From CAYRYU01 sp964428355 (GTDB lineage: Bacteria; Muiribacteriota; Ozemobacteria; Ozemobacterales; Ozemobacteraceae): a stretch of 64,000 bases of DNA. Within the stretch, counting starts at the first letter, position 1. Each line of letters begins with the position of its first letter. The DNA lies in the NCBI GenBank assembly GCA_964428355.1, contig CAYRYU010000028.1, forward strand, positions 1 through 64,000, written 5' to 3'. Below are positions 52,077-60,452 of the stretch, piece after piece. The translations under genes and the position numbers were made by a program. Under the pieces are notes generated by a model, which was not told the origin of the DNA, ran no database searches, and was given only the letters and a program-made list of their open reading frames with translations.

Positions 52077-52418
52077 TCAGCTGAACCCCTTCATAGCGGT
52101 GCTTTCGCTTGGATAGACCGTTCCAACCAGGAGACCGGCCATCTTGAAGAACGTTTTCGTCAGCTCGGAAAGGCCCACGTAGGCGAGTTTTCCCTTCCGC
52201 TTCTCGAGGATGATCTCCATGACCTCCAGGAGCATCGCCACGCCCTGGCTGTTGACGACGGGGGCTTCGGAAAAATTGAGGATGAAATTCTGGTAGCCGT
52301 TCGCGAACCCTTCCTCGACGGCCTTCACCAGCTCCTTGCCCCCGATCCCGTCCAGATAGCCGTTTGCGCGGATTATCAGGACTTTCTCCTCGCGGACGAT
52401 TTCGCAGAAAAACGCCAT
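52077..52418 (-). CDS. STAS-domain protein, leaderless
   Basis: 113 residues: one STAS domain (VLIIRANGYLDGIGGKELVK; NFILNFSEAPVVNSQGVAML; KGKLAYVGLSELTKTFFKMA). In the phosphorylation loop NSQG replaces DSSG, so the Ser could still be modified but the Asp is Asn. The start is ATG 52418 with no Shine-Dalgarno. A TTGACA-N17-TAGCAT promoter ends 6 bases before the ATG, which points to a leaderless transcript. It differs from the STAS protein at 11279 in sequence and promoter design. No anti-sigma or kinase partner is nearby. Confidence 0.75.
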   Translation of the reverse strand: MAFFCEIVREEKVLIIRANGYLDGIGGKELVKAVEEGFANGYQNFILNFSEAPVVNSQGVAMLLEVMEIILEKRKGKLAYVGLSELTKTFFKMAGLLVGTVYPSESTAMKGFS

Positions 52419-52424
52419 GTGGCT

Positions 52425-52453
52425 ATGCTAATCGGTGCGTGCCCGGATGTCAA
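52425..52453 (-). promoter_or_regulatory. Sigma70 promoter for the STAS gene at 52077-52418
   Basis: Minus strand: TTGACA (52453-52448), 17-bp spacer, TAGCAT (52430-52425), then 6 bases to ATG 52418. The -35 is perfect consensus. Confidence 0.7.
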
Positions 52454-52489
52454 TCACGGGGGATCATTTAACATCCGCGGGCTCGGGAT

Positions 52490-52518
52490 TTGACTTGCCT
52501 TCCCAAAAGGCTTATCAT
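52490..52518 (+). promoter_or_regulatory. Sigma70 promoter for pyruvate:ferredoxin oxidoreductase
   Basis: TTGACT (52490-52495), 17-bp spacer, TATCAT (52513-52518), each 5 of 6. The leader is about 60 bases, ending in AAGGAGGT before GTG 52586. Confidence 0.7.
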
Positions 52519-52585
52519 CTCATGCGTTTCGATGCGGTGATACCCGCACCGGGTACACACTTCTTCATCTTCAAGGAGGTTTCCC

Positions 52586-55500
52586 GTGGCCCAGTCAAAA
52601 GACGTTCATTCCATGGACATGTTCGACGGCAACTCCGCTGCCGCCCACGTCGCCCACGCGACGAACGAGGTGATCGCGATCTACCCGATCACTCCCAGCT
52701 CAGGAATGGGAGAGATCGCCGATGAGAAGAGCGCGGCCGGCGAAAAGAACATCTGGGGAACGGTCCCCGTCGTCGCCGAACTGCAATCCGAGGGCGGCGC
52801 TTCGGGCGCGGTCCACGGGGCATTGACCTCGGGAGCCCTGACGACCACTTTTACCGCTTCCCAGGGCCTCCTGCTCATGATCCCCAACATGTACAAGATC
52901 GCGGGCGAGCTCACCTCGACGGTTTTCCATGTTTCCGCCCGGTCGCTGGCCTGCCAGGCCCTTTCGATCTTCGGTGACCACAGCGATGTCATGGCGGTCC
53001 GCCAGACCGGTTTCGCCCTGCTCGCTTCCGGAAGCCCCCAGGAAGTCATGGATTTTGCCCTGGTTTCCCAGGCGGCGACGCTCGAGACCCGCGTTCCCTT
53101 CGTCCATTTCTTCGACGGTTTCCGGACCTCGCACGAGGTTAACAAGATCCAGCCCCTTTCCTTCGACCAGATGAAGGAGATGCTCCCTGATACCCTGATC
53201 CAGGGCCATCGGGAGAGGGGCCTGAACCCCGATCGTCCCACGATGCGCGGAACCGCCCAGAACCCGGATGTCTATTTCCAGGGGCGGGAAACCGTCAACC
53301 CCTTCTATGAGAAAGCGCCCGCAATCGTCCAGAAGGCTTTCGATTCCTTTGCCAAGACCGCCGGCCGCTCCTACCGCCTCTTCGACTACGTCGGAGCCAA
53401 GGATGCAGAACGCGTGGTGGTCATCATGGGAAGCGGGGCCGAAACGATGCATGAAGTGGTGGATTATCTCGTCGGCAAGGGCGAAAAGGTCGGACTGGTC
53501 AAAGTCAGGCTGTACCGCCCCTTCTCGACCGAGCACCTGATGAAGGCTCTCCCTGCCACCGTCAATTCGATCGCGGTCATGGACCGGACCAAGGAACCCG
53601 GCGCGGTCGGCGAACCCCTTTACCTCGACGTCCGGAACTCGATCGGTGAAGCTCTCGAAGCCAAGACAGCCCCCTTCAAGGGTTGGCCCAAGGTCGTGGG
53701 CGGCCGCTATGGGTTGGGCTCCAAGGATTTCACTCCCGCCCAGTGTCTCGCGGTTTTCAAGAATCTCACCGCTTCAAGCCCGAAAAACCATTTCACGGTC
53801 GGGATCAAGGACGATGTCGCCCACACCAGCCTCGACGTCGGACCCGCCGTCGAGACCGTCGATCCCTCGACCTACTCGGCCAAGTTCTACGGGCTGGGAT
53901 CCGATGGAACCGTCGGCGCAAACAAGGATTCGATCAAGATCATCGGGACCGAGACTCCCAACTATGCCCAGGGGTATTTCGTCTACGACTCGAAGAAATC
54001 CGGAAGCGTCACGATCTCACACCTCCGGTTCGGGAAGAAGCCGCTTCGCAGCTCATATCTCATCACCCAGGCCGATTTCATCGCCTGCCACAATTTCTCC
54101 TTTCTCGAGAAGTACGATATGTTGGCCGATCTCAAGCCGGGTGGCACCTTCCTTCTTGAAACCGCGATTCCCGCGGACAAGGTCTGGGATCACCTTCCGA
54201 TCGAGACCCAGAAAGCCATCATCGAGAAGAAGGGCAAGTTCTACGTCCTCGACGCGTTCAAACTGGCCAAATCCCTCGGACTCGGGAACCGGATCAACAT
54301 CCTTATGCAGTCGGCGTTCTTCGAGATCAGCAAGATCATCCCCCGGGCAGAGTTCGTCAGCCACATCCAGCACGCGGTCAAGAAGACCTACGGCCGGAAG
54401 GGCGAGGAAGTGGTCAAGATGAACTGCGACGCAGTCGATCTGGGCATCAAAAACCTGGCCGAGGTCAAGGTTCCCTCCCAGGTCACTTCCAAGACCCACA
54501 TCGCCGAACCGGTCGCTTCGGATGCCCCTCTGTTCGTCCGCGAAGTCCTCGGACAAATGATGGCCGGAAAGGGCGACAACATCCCGGTCAGCAAGATGCC
54601 CCTCGACGGGACGTTTCCGACCGGAACCACCCAATATGAGAAGCGGAACATCACCCTCAACATCCCCGTTTGGGATGAGAAGACCTGCATCCAGTGCGGG
54701 ATGTGCTCCCTGGTTTGCCCGCACGCGGCAATTCGGACGAAGGTCTATGACACCAAGCTGACCGCCCAAGCCCCGAAAACCTTCAAGCATTGCAAAGCCA
54801 ACGGGTACAAGGACAAGGATCTGGCCTTCACGGTTCAGGTCGCTCCCGAGGACTGCACCGGCTGTTCCAACTGCGTCAACTTCTGCCCCGCTTACCAGAA
54901 AGGGCCCGACGGAGCCAAGCTCGCGACCAAGGCGATCAACATGGCTTCCCAACCCCCGCTGCGTGAGACCGAACGCGAGAACTTCAAGTTCTTCCTGAGC
55001 CTGCCCGAGCCCGATCCCGCGCTCTACAACATCAGCACGATCAAGGGTTCCCAGCTGGTCAAGCCTCTGTTCGAGTTCTCGGGCGCCTGCGCCGGTTGCG
55101 GCGAGACCGGGTATGTCAAGCTTCTCACCCAGCTTTTCGGCGACCATCTGATGATCGCCAACGCCACGGGCTGCAGCTCCATCTACGGCGGGAACCTTCC
55201 CTCCACCCCGTATTGCAAACGCGGTGACGAGCGCGGTCCGGCCTGGTCGAACAGTCTTTTCGAGGACAACGCCGAGTTCGGTCTGGGGATGCGCCTCGCC
55301 GTCGACAAACTTTCCGGTGAAGCCTGGGAACTGGTCGACAAGCTGACCACCACGTGCAGCTGCAAATCCGGAAAGGATTGCAAGCCGGTTCTCGAAGCCA
55401 TCAAGAAAGCCGACCAGACAACCCCGGTCGGAATCGAGGAGCAGCGCGCGAACGTCGCCAAGCTGAAGGACCTCTTGAAGGAAAGCGACGGAGCTGATGC

Positions 55501-56194
55501 AAAGCGGCTTCTGAGCCTTTCCGACTATCTCGTCAAGCGGTCCGTCTGGATCCTCGGCGGTGACGGCTGGGCCTACGACATCGGCTACGGCGGCCTCGAC
55601 CACGTTCTCGCCTCCGGCAAGAACGTCAAGGTCCTGGTTCTCGACACCGAAGTCTACTCGAACACCGGCGGCCAGATGAGCAAATCCACCCCCCTCGGGG
55701 CCGTGGCGAAGTTCGCGGCGGGTGGAAAACCCCTTCCCAAAAAGGATCTGGGGATGATCTCCATGAGCTACGGGAACATCTACGTGGCCAAGGTTTCCCT
55801 CGGTGCGAACCCCGCCCAGGCTCTCAAAGCGTTCATCGAGGCGGAGGCATATCCAGGGCCCGCGATCATCATCGCCTATTCCCACTGCATCGCGCACGGG
55901 ATCGACATGACCAAGGGCCTCGAGGAACAGAAGAAAGCGGTCGCTTCCGGCCACTGGCCCCTGTTCCGGTTCAACCCCTCACTCCTCGACCAGGGGAAGA
56001 ATCCGCTCCAGATGGATTCCAAGGAGATCACTCTCCCCCTCGCCGACTACGTCTACGGCGAGAACCGCTTCCGGAGCCTGAAGAGCTCCCATCCCGAAGC
56101 CGCCAAGGTCCTTCTCCAACATGCGGAGAAGGAAGTGAAGCGGCGGTTCAACCTGTACAAGGCTCTCGCCGCGATCAAAGCCGAGGATCTCTGA
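52586..56194 (+). CDS. nifJ: Pyruvate:ferredoxin (flavodoxin) oxidoreductase
   Basis: 1202 residues from GTG 52586 after a perfect AAGGAGGT. It is the single-chain homodimeric enzyme (NifJ/Por) that turns pyruvate plus CoA into acetyl-CoA, CO2 and reduced ferredoxin. Domain order is standard: the pyrimidine-binding domain (YPITPSSGMGEIADE; VAELQSEGGASG), a CoA-binding region, the gamma-type domain, two 4Fe-4S clusters (CIQCGMCSLVCP near residue 700; CTGCSNCVNFC near 755), and the TPP pyrophosphate domain (CAGCGETGYVKL near 834; GDGWAYDIGYGGLDHVL; DTEVYSNTGGQMSKSTP). Reduced ferredoxin would feed hydrogenase or nitrogen metabolism. An excellent promoter and C-rich codons suggest strong expression. 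Confidence 0.95.
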   Translation: MAQSKDVHSMDMFDGNSAAAHVAHATNEVIAIYPITPSSGMGEIADEKSAAGEKNIWGTVPVVAELQSEGGASGAVHGALTSGALTTTFTASQGLLLMIPNMYKIAGELTSTVFHVSARSLACQALSIFGDHSDVMAVRQTGFALLASGSPQEVMDFALVSQAATLETRVPFVHFFDGFRTSHEVNKIQPLSFDQMKEMLPDTLIQGHRERGLNPDRPTMRGTAQNPDVYFQGRETVNPFYEKAPAIVQKAFDSFAKTAGRSYRLFDYVGAKDAERVVVIMGSGAETMHEVVDYLVGKGEKVGLVKVRLYRPFSTEHLMKALPATVNSIAVMDRTKEPGAVGEPLYLDVRNSIGEALEAKTAPFKGWPKVVGGRYGLGSKDFTPAQCLAVFKNLTASSPKNHFTVGIKDDVAHTSLDVGPAVETVDPSTYSAKFYGLGSDGTVGANKDSIKIIGTETPNYAQGYFVYDSKKSGSVTISHLRFGKKPLRSSYLITQADFIACHNFSFLEKYDMLADLKPGGTFLLETAIPADKVWDHLPIETQKAIIEKKGKFYVLDAFKLAKSLGLGNRINILMQSAFFEISKIIPRAEFVSHIQHAVKKTYGRKGEEVVKMNCDAVDLGIKNLAEVKVPSQVTSKTHIAEPVASDAPLFVREVLGQMMAGKGDNIPVSKMPLDGTFPTGTTQYEKRNITLNIPVWDEKTCIQCGMCSLVCPHAAIRTKVYDTKLTAQAPKTFKHCKANGYKDKDLAFTVQVAPEDCTGCSNCVNFCPAYQKGPDGAKLATKAINMASQPPLRETERENFKFFLSLPEPDPALYNISTIKGSQLVKPLFEFSGACAGCGETGYVKLLTQLFGDHLMIANATGCSSIYGGNLPSTPYCKRGDERGPAWSNSLFEDNAEFGLGMRLAVDKLSGEAWELVDKLTTTCSCKSGKDCKPVLEAIKKADQTTPVGIEEQRANVAKLKDLLKESDGADAKRLLSLSDYLVKRSVWILGGDGWAYDIGYGGLDHVLASGKNVKVLVLDTEVYSNTGGQMSKSTPLGAVAKFAAGGKPLPKKDLGMISMSYGNIYVAKVSLGANPAQALKAFIEAEAYPGPAIIIAYSHCIAHGIDMTKGLEEQKKAVASGHWPLFRFNPSLLDQGKNPLQMDSKEITLPLADYVYGENRFRSLKSSHPEAAKVLLQHAEKEVKRRFNLYKALAAIKAEDL

Positions 56195-56238
56195 TCCCAG
56201 GCTGCCTTCCGGGTCAGGAAGGTGACCGGAATCCAATA

Positions 56239-56268
56239 GGGGCGGAATGCGTTCCGCCCCTTTTTCTT
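56239..56268 (+). terminator. Intrinsic terminator of the pyruvate:ferredoxin oxidoreductase gene
   Basis: A 9-bp stem GGGGCGGAA/TTCCGCCCC (56239-56247 and 56252-56260) with a TGCG loop and a T-run at 56261-56265. Confidence 0.9.
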
Positions 56269-56338
56269 GCCCGCGATTATGTTATCATCCCTCATGGGAG
56301 AGTTTGTTGACCCGCATTTCACAGACCGGAGAGCAGCA

Positions 56339-57835
56339 ATGAACGAAAAGATCGCCCTCAACCCCAATAAGCTGGTCCGTTTCCTTGACAAGAATCCCTG
56401 GGAGTTCACCCGGAAGGATATCGTCACTTTCATCGAAAAAAACGATATCCGGATGGTCAACTTCAGGTATGTCGGAGGGGATGGGAAGCTCAAGCTCCTG
56501 AACTTCATCCTCAACGACCGGAACTACCTGGACCACATCCTGGCCTGCGGGGAACGGGTGGACGGGTCCAGCCTGTTCTCCTACGTTGATCCTTCCTCCA
56601 GCGATCTGTATGTCGTTCCGCGTTTTCGCACCGCTTTCGTCAACCCCTTTTCCGATGTTCCTGCCGTAGACCTGCTTTGCTCCTATTTCGACCGCCAGGG
56701 TCGGCCGCTCGATATCGCTCCCGAGAACATACTCCGGAAGGCTCACGACTCCCTCAAGGAAAAGACCGGGATGTCCATCGAGGCTCTGGGAGAGCTGGAA
56801 TTCTACCTTTCATCCGAACTCGACAAGATCTATACGATCACCCCGCAGAAGGGTTACCACGAATCCCACCCCTTCGCGAAATGGCAGCTGGTGCGGGTAG
56901 AGGCGATGAAACTCATTTCCGAGATGGGTGGAAGGATCAAATACGGCCATTCCGAGGTCGGGAACATCGTCTCCGGAGACTGGGAATACGTCCAGCACGA
57001 GATCGAGTTCCTTCCCGTGAATATCGAGGAGGCCGCCGACCAGCTTGTCATAGCCAAATGGGCCGTCCGGGAAGTCGCCTACAAATACGGGCTCGAGGTC
57101 AGCTTCGCGCCCAAGATCATCGTTGGTCACGCCGGAAGCGGCCTGCACATACATTCGCGGCTGGTCAAGGATGGGCGGAACATGATGGTGGACGAAACCG
57201 GTTCCTTGAACGAAACCGCCCGGAAGATGATCGGAGGGCTCCTCGAACTCGCCCCCTCGATCACGGCATTCGGAAACATCGTTCCCACTTCCTTCCTCAG
57301 GCTCGTCCCACACCAGGAGGCCCCGACCAACGTCTGCTGGGGCGACAGCAACCGCTCCGTTCTCGTGCGCGTCCCGCTCGGGTGGAAGGGCGTGTCCAAC
57401 ATGGTTTTCGAAGCCAACCCTGCCGAAAAGGAGCGGTTCAGCGACCCGATGAGCCCCCAGACGGTCGAGCTCCGCAGTGCCGACGGTTCCGCCAACGTCT
57501 ATCTCCTTCTTGCAGGGATAGCGATTGCAGCCAGGCATGGGCTCGAGAACCCCGAGTCGCTGAAACTGGCGGAAAAGCTGTATGTCAGTGTCGACGTGGG
57601 CAAGAACCAGGAGGGCCTGAATCTTCCGCAACTTCCGGCGTCCTGTTGCGAGGCCGGTGAGCGGCTGTTGAAGGACAGGGCATTCTACGAGAAATACTCC
57701 ATTTTCCCCCACTCCATGATCGACGGGATTGCGAACTCATTGAAGAAGTTCGATGACCGGCAGTTGAGCGAGCGTCTGTTCGGAGACGGGGATGCCCTCA
57801 ACAACCTCGTCAAGCGGTATCTGCACTGCGGATGA
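56339..57835 (+). CDS. glnA: Glutamine synthetase family protein
   Basis: 498 residues from ATG 56339 (GGAGAG 8 bases upstream). The order of motifs is that of glutamine synthetase: DGSSLFSYVDPSSSDLYVVP (beta-grasp end), ALGELEFYLSSEL, GHAGSGLHIHSRLVKDGRN (ammonia/metal site), TSFLRLVPHQEAPTNVCWGD, NRSVLVRVP (ATP site) and ANPAEKERFS. The glutamate- and metal-binding residues appear in place, but several loops differ from the classical GSI sequence (HAGSGLHIH against NGSGMHxH; TSFLR against NSYKR). No adenylylation Tyr segment was identified with confidence. It may be ordinary ammonia assimilation or a divergent GS-like ligase. A PfkB kinase gene converges 3'. Confidence 0.8.
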   Translation: MNEKIALNPNKLVRFLDKNPWEFTRKDIVTFIEKNDIRMVNFRYVGGDGKLKLLNFILNDRNYLDHILACGERVDGSSLFSYVDPSSSDLYVVPRFRTAFVNPFSDVPAVDLLCSYFDRQGRPLDIAPENILRKAHDSLKEKTGMSIEALGELEFYLSSELDKIYTITPQKGYHESHPFAKWQLVRVEAMKLISEMGGRIKYGHSEVGNIVSGDWEYVQHEIEFLPVNIEEAADQLVIAKWAVREVAYKYGLEVSFAPKIIVGHAGSGLHIHSRLVKDGRNMMVDETGSLNETARKMIGGLLELAPSITAFGNIVPTSFLRLVPHQEAPTNVCWGDSNRSVLVRVPLGWKGVSNMVFEANPAEKERFSDPMSPQTVELRSADGSANVYLLLAGIAIAARHGLENPESLKLAEKLYVSVDVGKNQEGLNLPQLPASCCEAGERLLKDRAFYEKYSIFPHSMIDGIANSLKKFDDRQLSERLFGDGDALNNLVKRYLHCG

Positions 57836-57888
57836 CCTGAGCGAAAACCGGGCACCGAGCCACCGAGCCACGGGGGCTCGGAACCCCG

Positions 57889-58878
57889 TCAGATGATGAA
57901 CTCGATTCCTTCGATCTTCACCTTCGACTGGGCGCCTATCCGGCGGATGATGTTCGCCGCCAGGAAGTTTCCGATTCTCAGGCAGGTTTCGATCGGAAGA
58001 CCCTTGAAATAGCCGTAGAAAAAGCCTGCCTGGAAGTTGTCTCCCGCGCCGTTGGTGTCCTTGACGTCCTCGACGCGGTAGGCGGAAACGCGTTTCTCCC
58101 CTTCCTGGGTGAGGGCCAATGCCCCCTTTTCGCCCAGCTTCACGACGGCGACCCTGGCGTATTTAAGAAGTTTCCGGAAGTCGTCCCCGCAGATGGTCCG
58201 GGCTTCGTCCTCGTTGGCGAACAGGAGGTCGACCCCGCCTTCCAGGAACTCCAGTAGCGTCGGCTGGATGGATTTCACGACGAAGCTGTCCCCGAGATCG
58301 AAGGAAATGCGCGTTTTCACCTTCCGGGCGTTCTCGTATGCATACCTTGTGGCCCGGTTGATAGGGTTGTTTCCCCGCAGTTCGTATGCCGAGAAATGCA
58401 GAAACTCCGAGTCCGCGATCAGGCTGTGCAGGATTTCGAACGGAAACAGCCTCTTCGCGACCCCGAAATCCAGGCCGAACGTGCGTTCTCCATCCGGGCT
58501 GATGAGGGTGTAGCAGAGCCCGGAGCGTCCTTTCTTGATGGAAACGTAGGTGTCGATATCGTTCTCGCGGAGGTTGTTGATGTAATCGTAACCGTAATCG
58601 TCGCTTCCGACGCACCCGATAAAGGCGCACCTCAAGCCCAGGTTGCTCGCACCGTAGATGACGTTGGTGGGTGAGCCTCCCGGGGAGGCGGCGGCGTCCT
58701 TCTTCGCGGCAAGTCCCCGGAGCTTTCGCAGGTTTCCCGGGGAGAGGACAAGGCTGTTCCCCTTCCGGAGGCTGAGGGGGGCGAGATCTTCGTCCCGGAC
58801 CTCGATGATGATGTCCGTAAGGGCATCGGAGATGGCGGTCAACTGGTATTTCTTCTGCTGGAAGGTTCGGGGGGACAT
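57889..58878 (-). CDS. PfkB-family carbohydrate/nucleoside kinase (adenosine-kinase-like)
   Basis: 329 residues with AAGGAG 8 bases before ATG 58878. Hallmarks are SPGGSPTNVIYGASNLGLRC, FIGCVGSDDYGYDY (N-terminal PfkB region) and DTNGAGDNFQAGFFYGY (the C-terminal DTxGAGD signature with the catalytic Asp). The layout and the start (TAISDALTDIIIEV, ISPDGERTFGLDFG) fit best with adenosine kinase or inosine-guanosine kinase, but fructokinase-like enzymes cannot be excluded. If it makes AMP from adenosine it would connect with the nucleotide signalling of the window, but that is speculation. Confidence 0.85.
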   Translation of the reverse strand: MSPRTFQQKKYQLTAISDALTDIIIEVRDEDLAPLSLRKGNSLVLSPGNLRKLRGLAAKKDAAASPGGSPTNVIYGASNLGLRCAFIGCVGSDDYGYDYINNLRENDIDTYVSIKKGRSGLCYTLISPDGERTFGLDFGVAKRLFPFEILHSLIADSEFLHFSAYELRGNNPINRATRYAYENARKVKTRISFDLGDSFVVKSIQPTLLEFLEGGVDLLFANEDEARTICGDDFRKLLKYARVAVVKLGEKGALALTQEGEKRVSAYRVEDVKDTNGAGDNFQAGFFYGYFKGLPIETCLRIGNFLAANIIRRIGAQSKVKIEGIEFII

Positions 58879-59030
58879 CGATCACTCCTTGCGAAAGCCC
58901 GGCTCCGTCGTGCCGGCCACCTCCGATCGGGTGACAACCTGTCGTCGGCATCCGGATTTTTTCCGACACGGATTGCGGAAACTGGGATTCCTCGGTTATT
59001 CTACCAGAACAAGATGCCGGGAGGAAAGAA

Positions 59031-59216
59031 ATGAAGGAGCTCAATATCAAGGCCCTGGTCGAGCGCATTCTCGAAGACGGGATCCTGACGGCGGCGGAAC
59101 AGAGAGAGCTGAACGCGGCCATCCTCGCGGACGGGGTGGTTTCCCCGGAAGAGAAGGTCGAGATCGAGAGGCTCTGGGAACTGATCAAGAACGGAGAGAT
59201 CGAGGTCACGCCCTGA
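59031..59216 (+). CDS. Small acidic two-repeat protein (61 aa)
   Basis: 61 residues, GGAGGAAAG just before ATG 59031. It is a head-to-tail duplicate of one unit: ILEDGILTAAEQRELNAAI and ILADGVVSPEEKVEIERLW, each with (E/D)DG(I/V)(L/V)(T/S)..E. The pattern resembles the N-terminal part of TerB-like or EF-hand-like helical proteins, though no full family match is claimed. Gly-acidic turns could bind a metal. It opens the operon with the Hint protein and PcrA. Confidence 0.6.
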   Translation: MKELNIKALVERILEDGILTAAEQRELNAAILADGVVSPEEKVEIERLWELIKNGEIEVTP

Positions 59217-59321
59217 GGGGGGTGTCGACGGAGATCCCCCCAACGCAATAAGGAGCCATCGTGTCCGAAGCGTCCATCGAACGGGTAACCTTCTTCCTTC
59301 CCGGGAGAAGGTGCTGAAACC

Positions 59322-60452
59322 ATGCTTCCCGCAGAAACAGAACTTCTTGCAGGAAACGAGTCCCTGCCGATCAAGGAGATCAGGGACGGGGAGATCCTCT
59401 CCGCCGCGACGGGTTGGGGGGAGATCGGGAAGACCGTCGTAGCGGACGTTTTCGCCCAGTTCGACCACAAAGGGCCCCTTTTGACGCTGACCACATCCCG
59501 CGGAGCGGTTCTCCGCTGCAGTCCCGACCACAAATGCTTCGGCAGGTTCAACCCCCTTATCCGGCAGAACTACATCTATCTCATGGAACGTTCCAGCTTC
59601 GGTTTCCGGCTGGGTTTCTCTGCCGACCTGATGAAAGACCTCTTCACGATGCAGAGTCTGAAGATCGACCTCTTCAACCAGCAGGAGATCATCGACCGCA
59701 TCTGGATCGTCGAAACCTACGAGAACTTCCCCAGGGCACGGTTCATGTACAAGTTCGCGGTTTTCAAATACGGCTTGCCCGACATTCCATTCTCCGCGAA
59801 ACATCCCGACTCGGAACTTTCGGACGAGGCGATCGCGGAACTCTTCAACCGGATCGACACCCCCTCCCGGGCACACCAGCTTCTCATGGACTGGCTGATG
59901 TTCGAGGAGCACCCGCACATAACCTTCCGCGTTTCCAAAGCCTCCCCCGGGACGAGCAACGCCATCCAGTTCATCATCTTCGGCGGAACCGAGAAGAACA
60001 GGAAGAACCACGGGTTCGTCCACCTCATACGGATCGACGGGGCCCTCGAGATGAACTCCAACGATGCCAAGCATTTCAAGCGGAGGATGAGCAATCGGGG
60101 GGTGTGGAACCTGGAAGTGACGCGGGATGATCTCGACGAAGCCCAGCTGTTCGTGAAAACCCTTTCCTGTCTAGACAATCTCGAGATCGTCAAGAAGATC
60201 CAGCTGACCAAGAAAGCCCCCTTCTACATCCTTCCGGCTTCCCACCTCAAGCTGGGAATGTCGGTCCCCGTTCTCGGAAAGCGTGGAATCGAGGAGGACA
60301 CGATCGTCTCGATCAAGACCGACGATTACCAGGGCCCCCTCTACGATCTCCGGGTCGAAGGCCTGTACAACTATATCGCGGGCCACTGGGTGACAATGTC
60401 GTTTTCCGGAAACTCCGGTCCGGGAAAGCTGAGGGAACGTGGACCGGTCTGA
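59322..60452 (+). CDS. Free-standing intein-like (Hint-domain) protein
   Basis: 376 residues from ATG 59322 (AGAAGG 10 bases upstream). The N-terminal part (TELLAGNESLPIKEIRDGEIL ... LTLTTSRGAVLRCSPDHKCF) and the C-terminal part (LPASHLKLGMSVPV ... GPLYDLRVEGLYNYIAG) are the two halves of a Hint splicing domain. The central 200 residues (YLMERSSFGFRLGF ... IDRIWIVE ... YGLPDIPFS ... HQLLMDWLMFEEHPH) recall the insert of inteins that sit inside UvrD/PcrA helicases. The residue-1 Cys and C-terminal His-Asn required for splicing are missing (the end reads GHWVTMSFS). Translation overlaps the intact helicase gene by 14 bp. It is probably a decayed or exapted intein. Confidence 0.75.
   Translation: MLPAETELLAGNESLPIKEIRDGEILSAATGWGEIGKTVVADVFAQFDHKGPLLTLTTSRGAVLRCSPDHKCFGRFNPLIRQNYIYLMERSSFGFRLGFSADLMKDLFTMQSLKIDLFNQQEIIDRIWIVETYENFPRARFMYKFAVFKYGLPDIPFSAKHPDSELSDEAIAELFNRIDTPSRAHQLLMDWLMFEEHPHITFRVSKASPGTSNAIQFIIFGGTEKNRKNHGFVHLIRIDGALEMNSNDAKHFKRRMSNRGVWNLEVTRDDLDEAQLFVKTLSCLDNLEIVKKIQLTKKAPFYILPASHLKLGMSVPVLGKRGIEEDTIVSIKTDDYQGPLYDLRVEGLYNYIAGHWVTMSFSGNSGPGKLRERGPV

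Noticed and set aside
54053..55954. A 633-codon minus-strand frame within pyruvate:ferredoxin oxidoreductase
   Set aside because: The opposite strand encodes a complete conserved enzyme.
57836..57888. Terminator after the glutamine synthetase gene
   Set aside because: There is a short ACGGGG/CCCCGT stem but no T-run; the CACCGAG repeats look like a fragment of an intergenic element.
59261..59317. An 18-codon ORF with a good Shine-Dalgarno (GTG start) before the Hint gene
   Set aside because: Too short to support as a gene; it ends five bases before the Hint ATG and might only be a leader or part of the frame-shifted Hint start.
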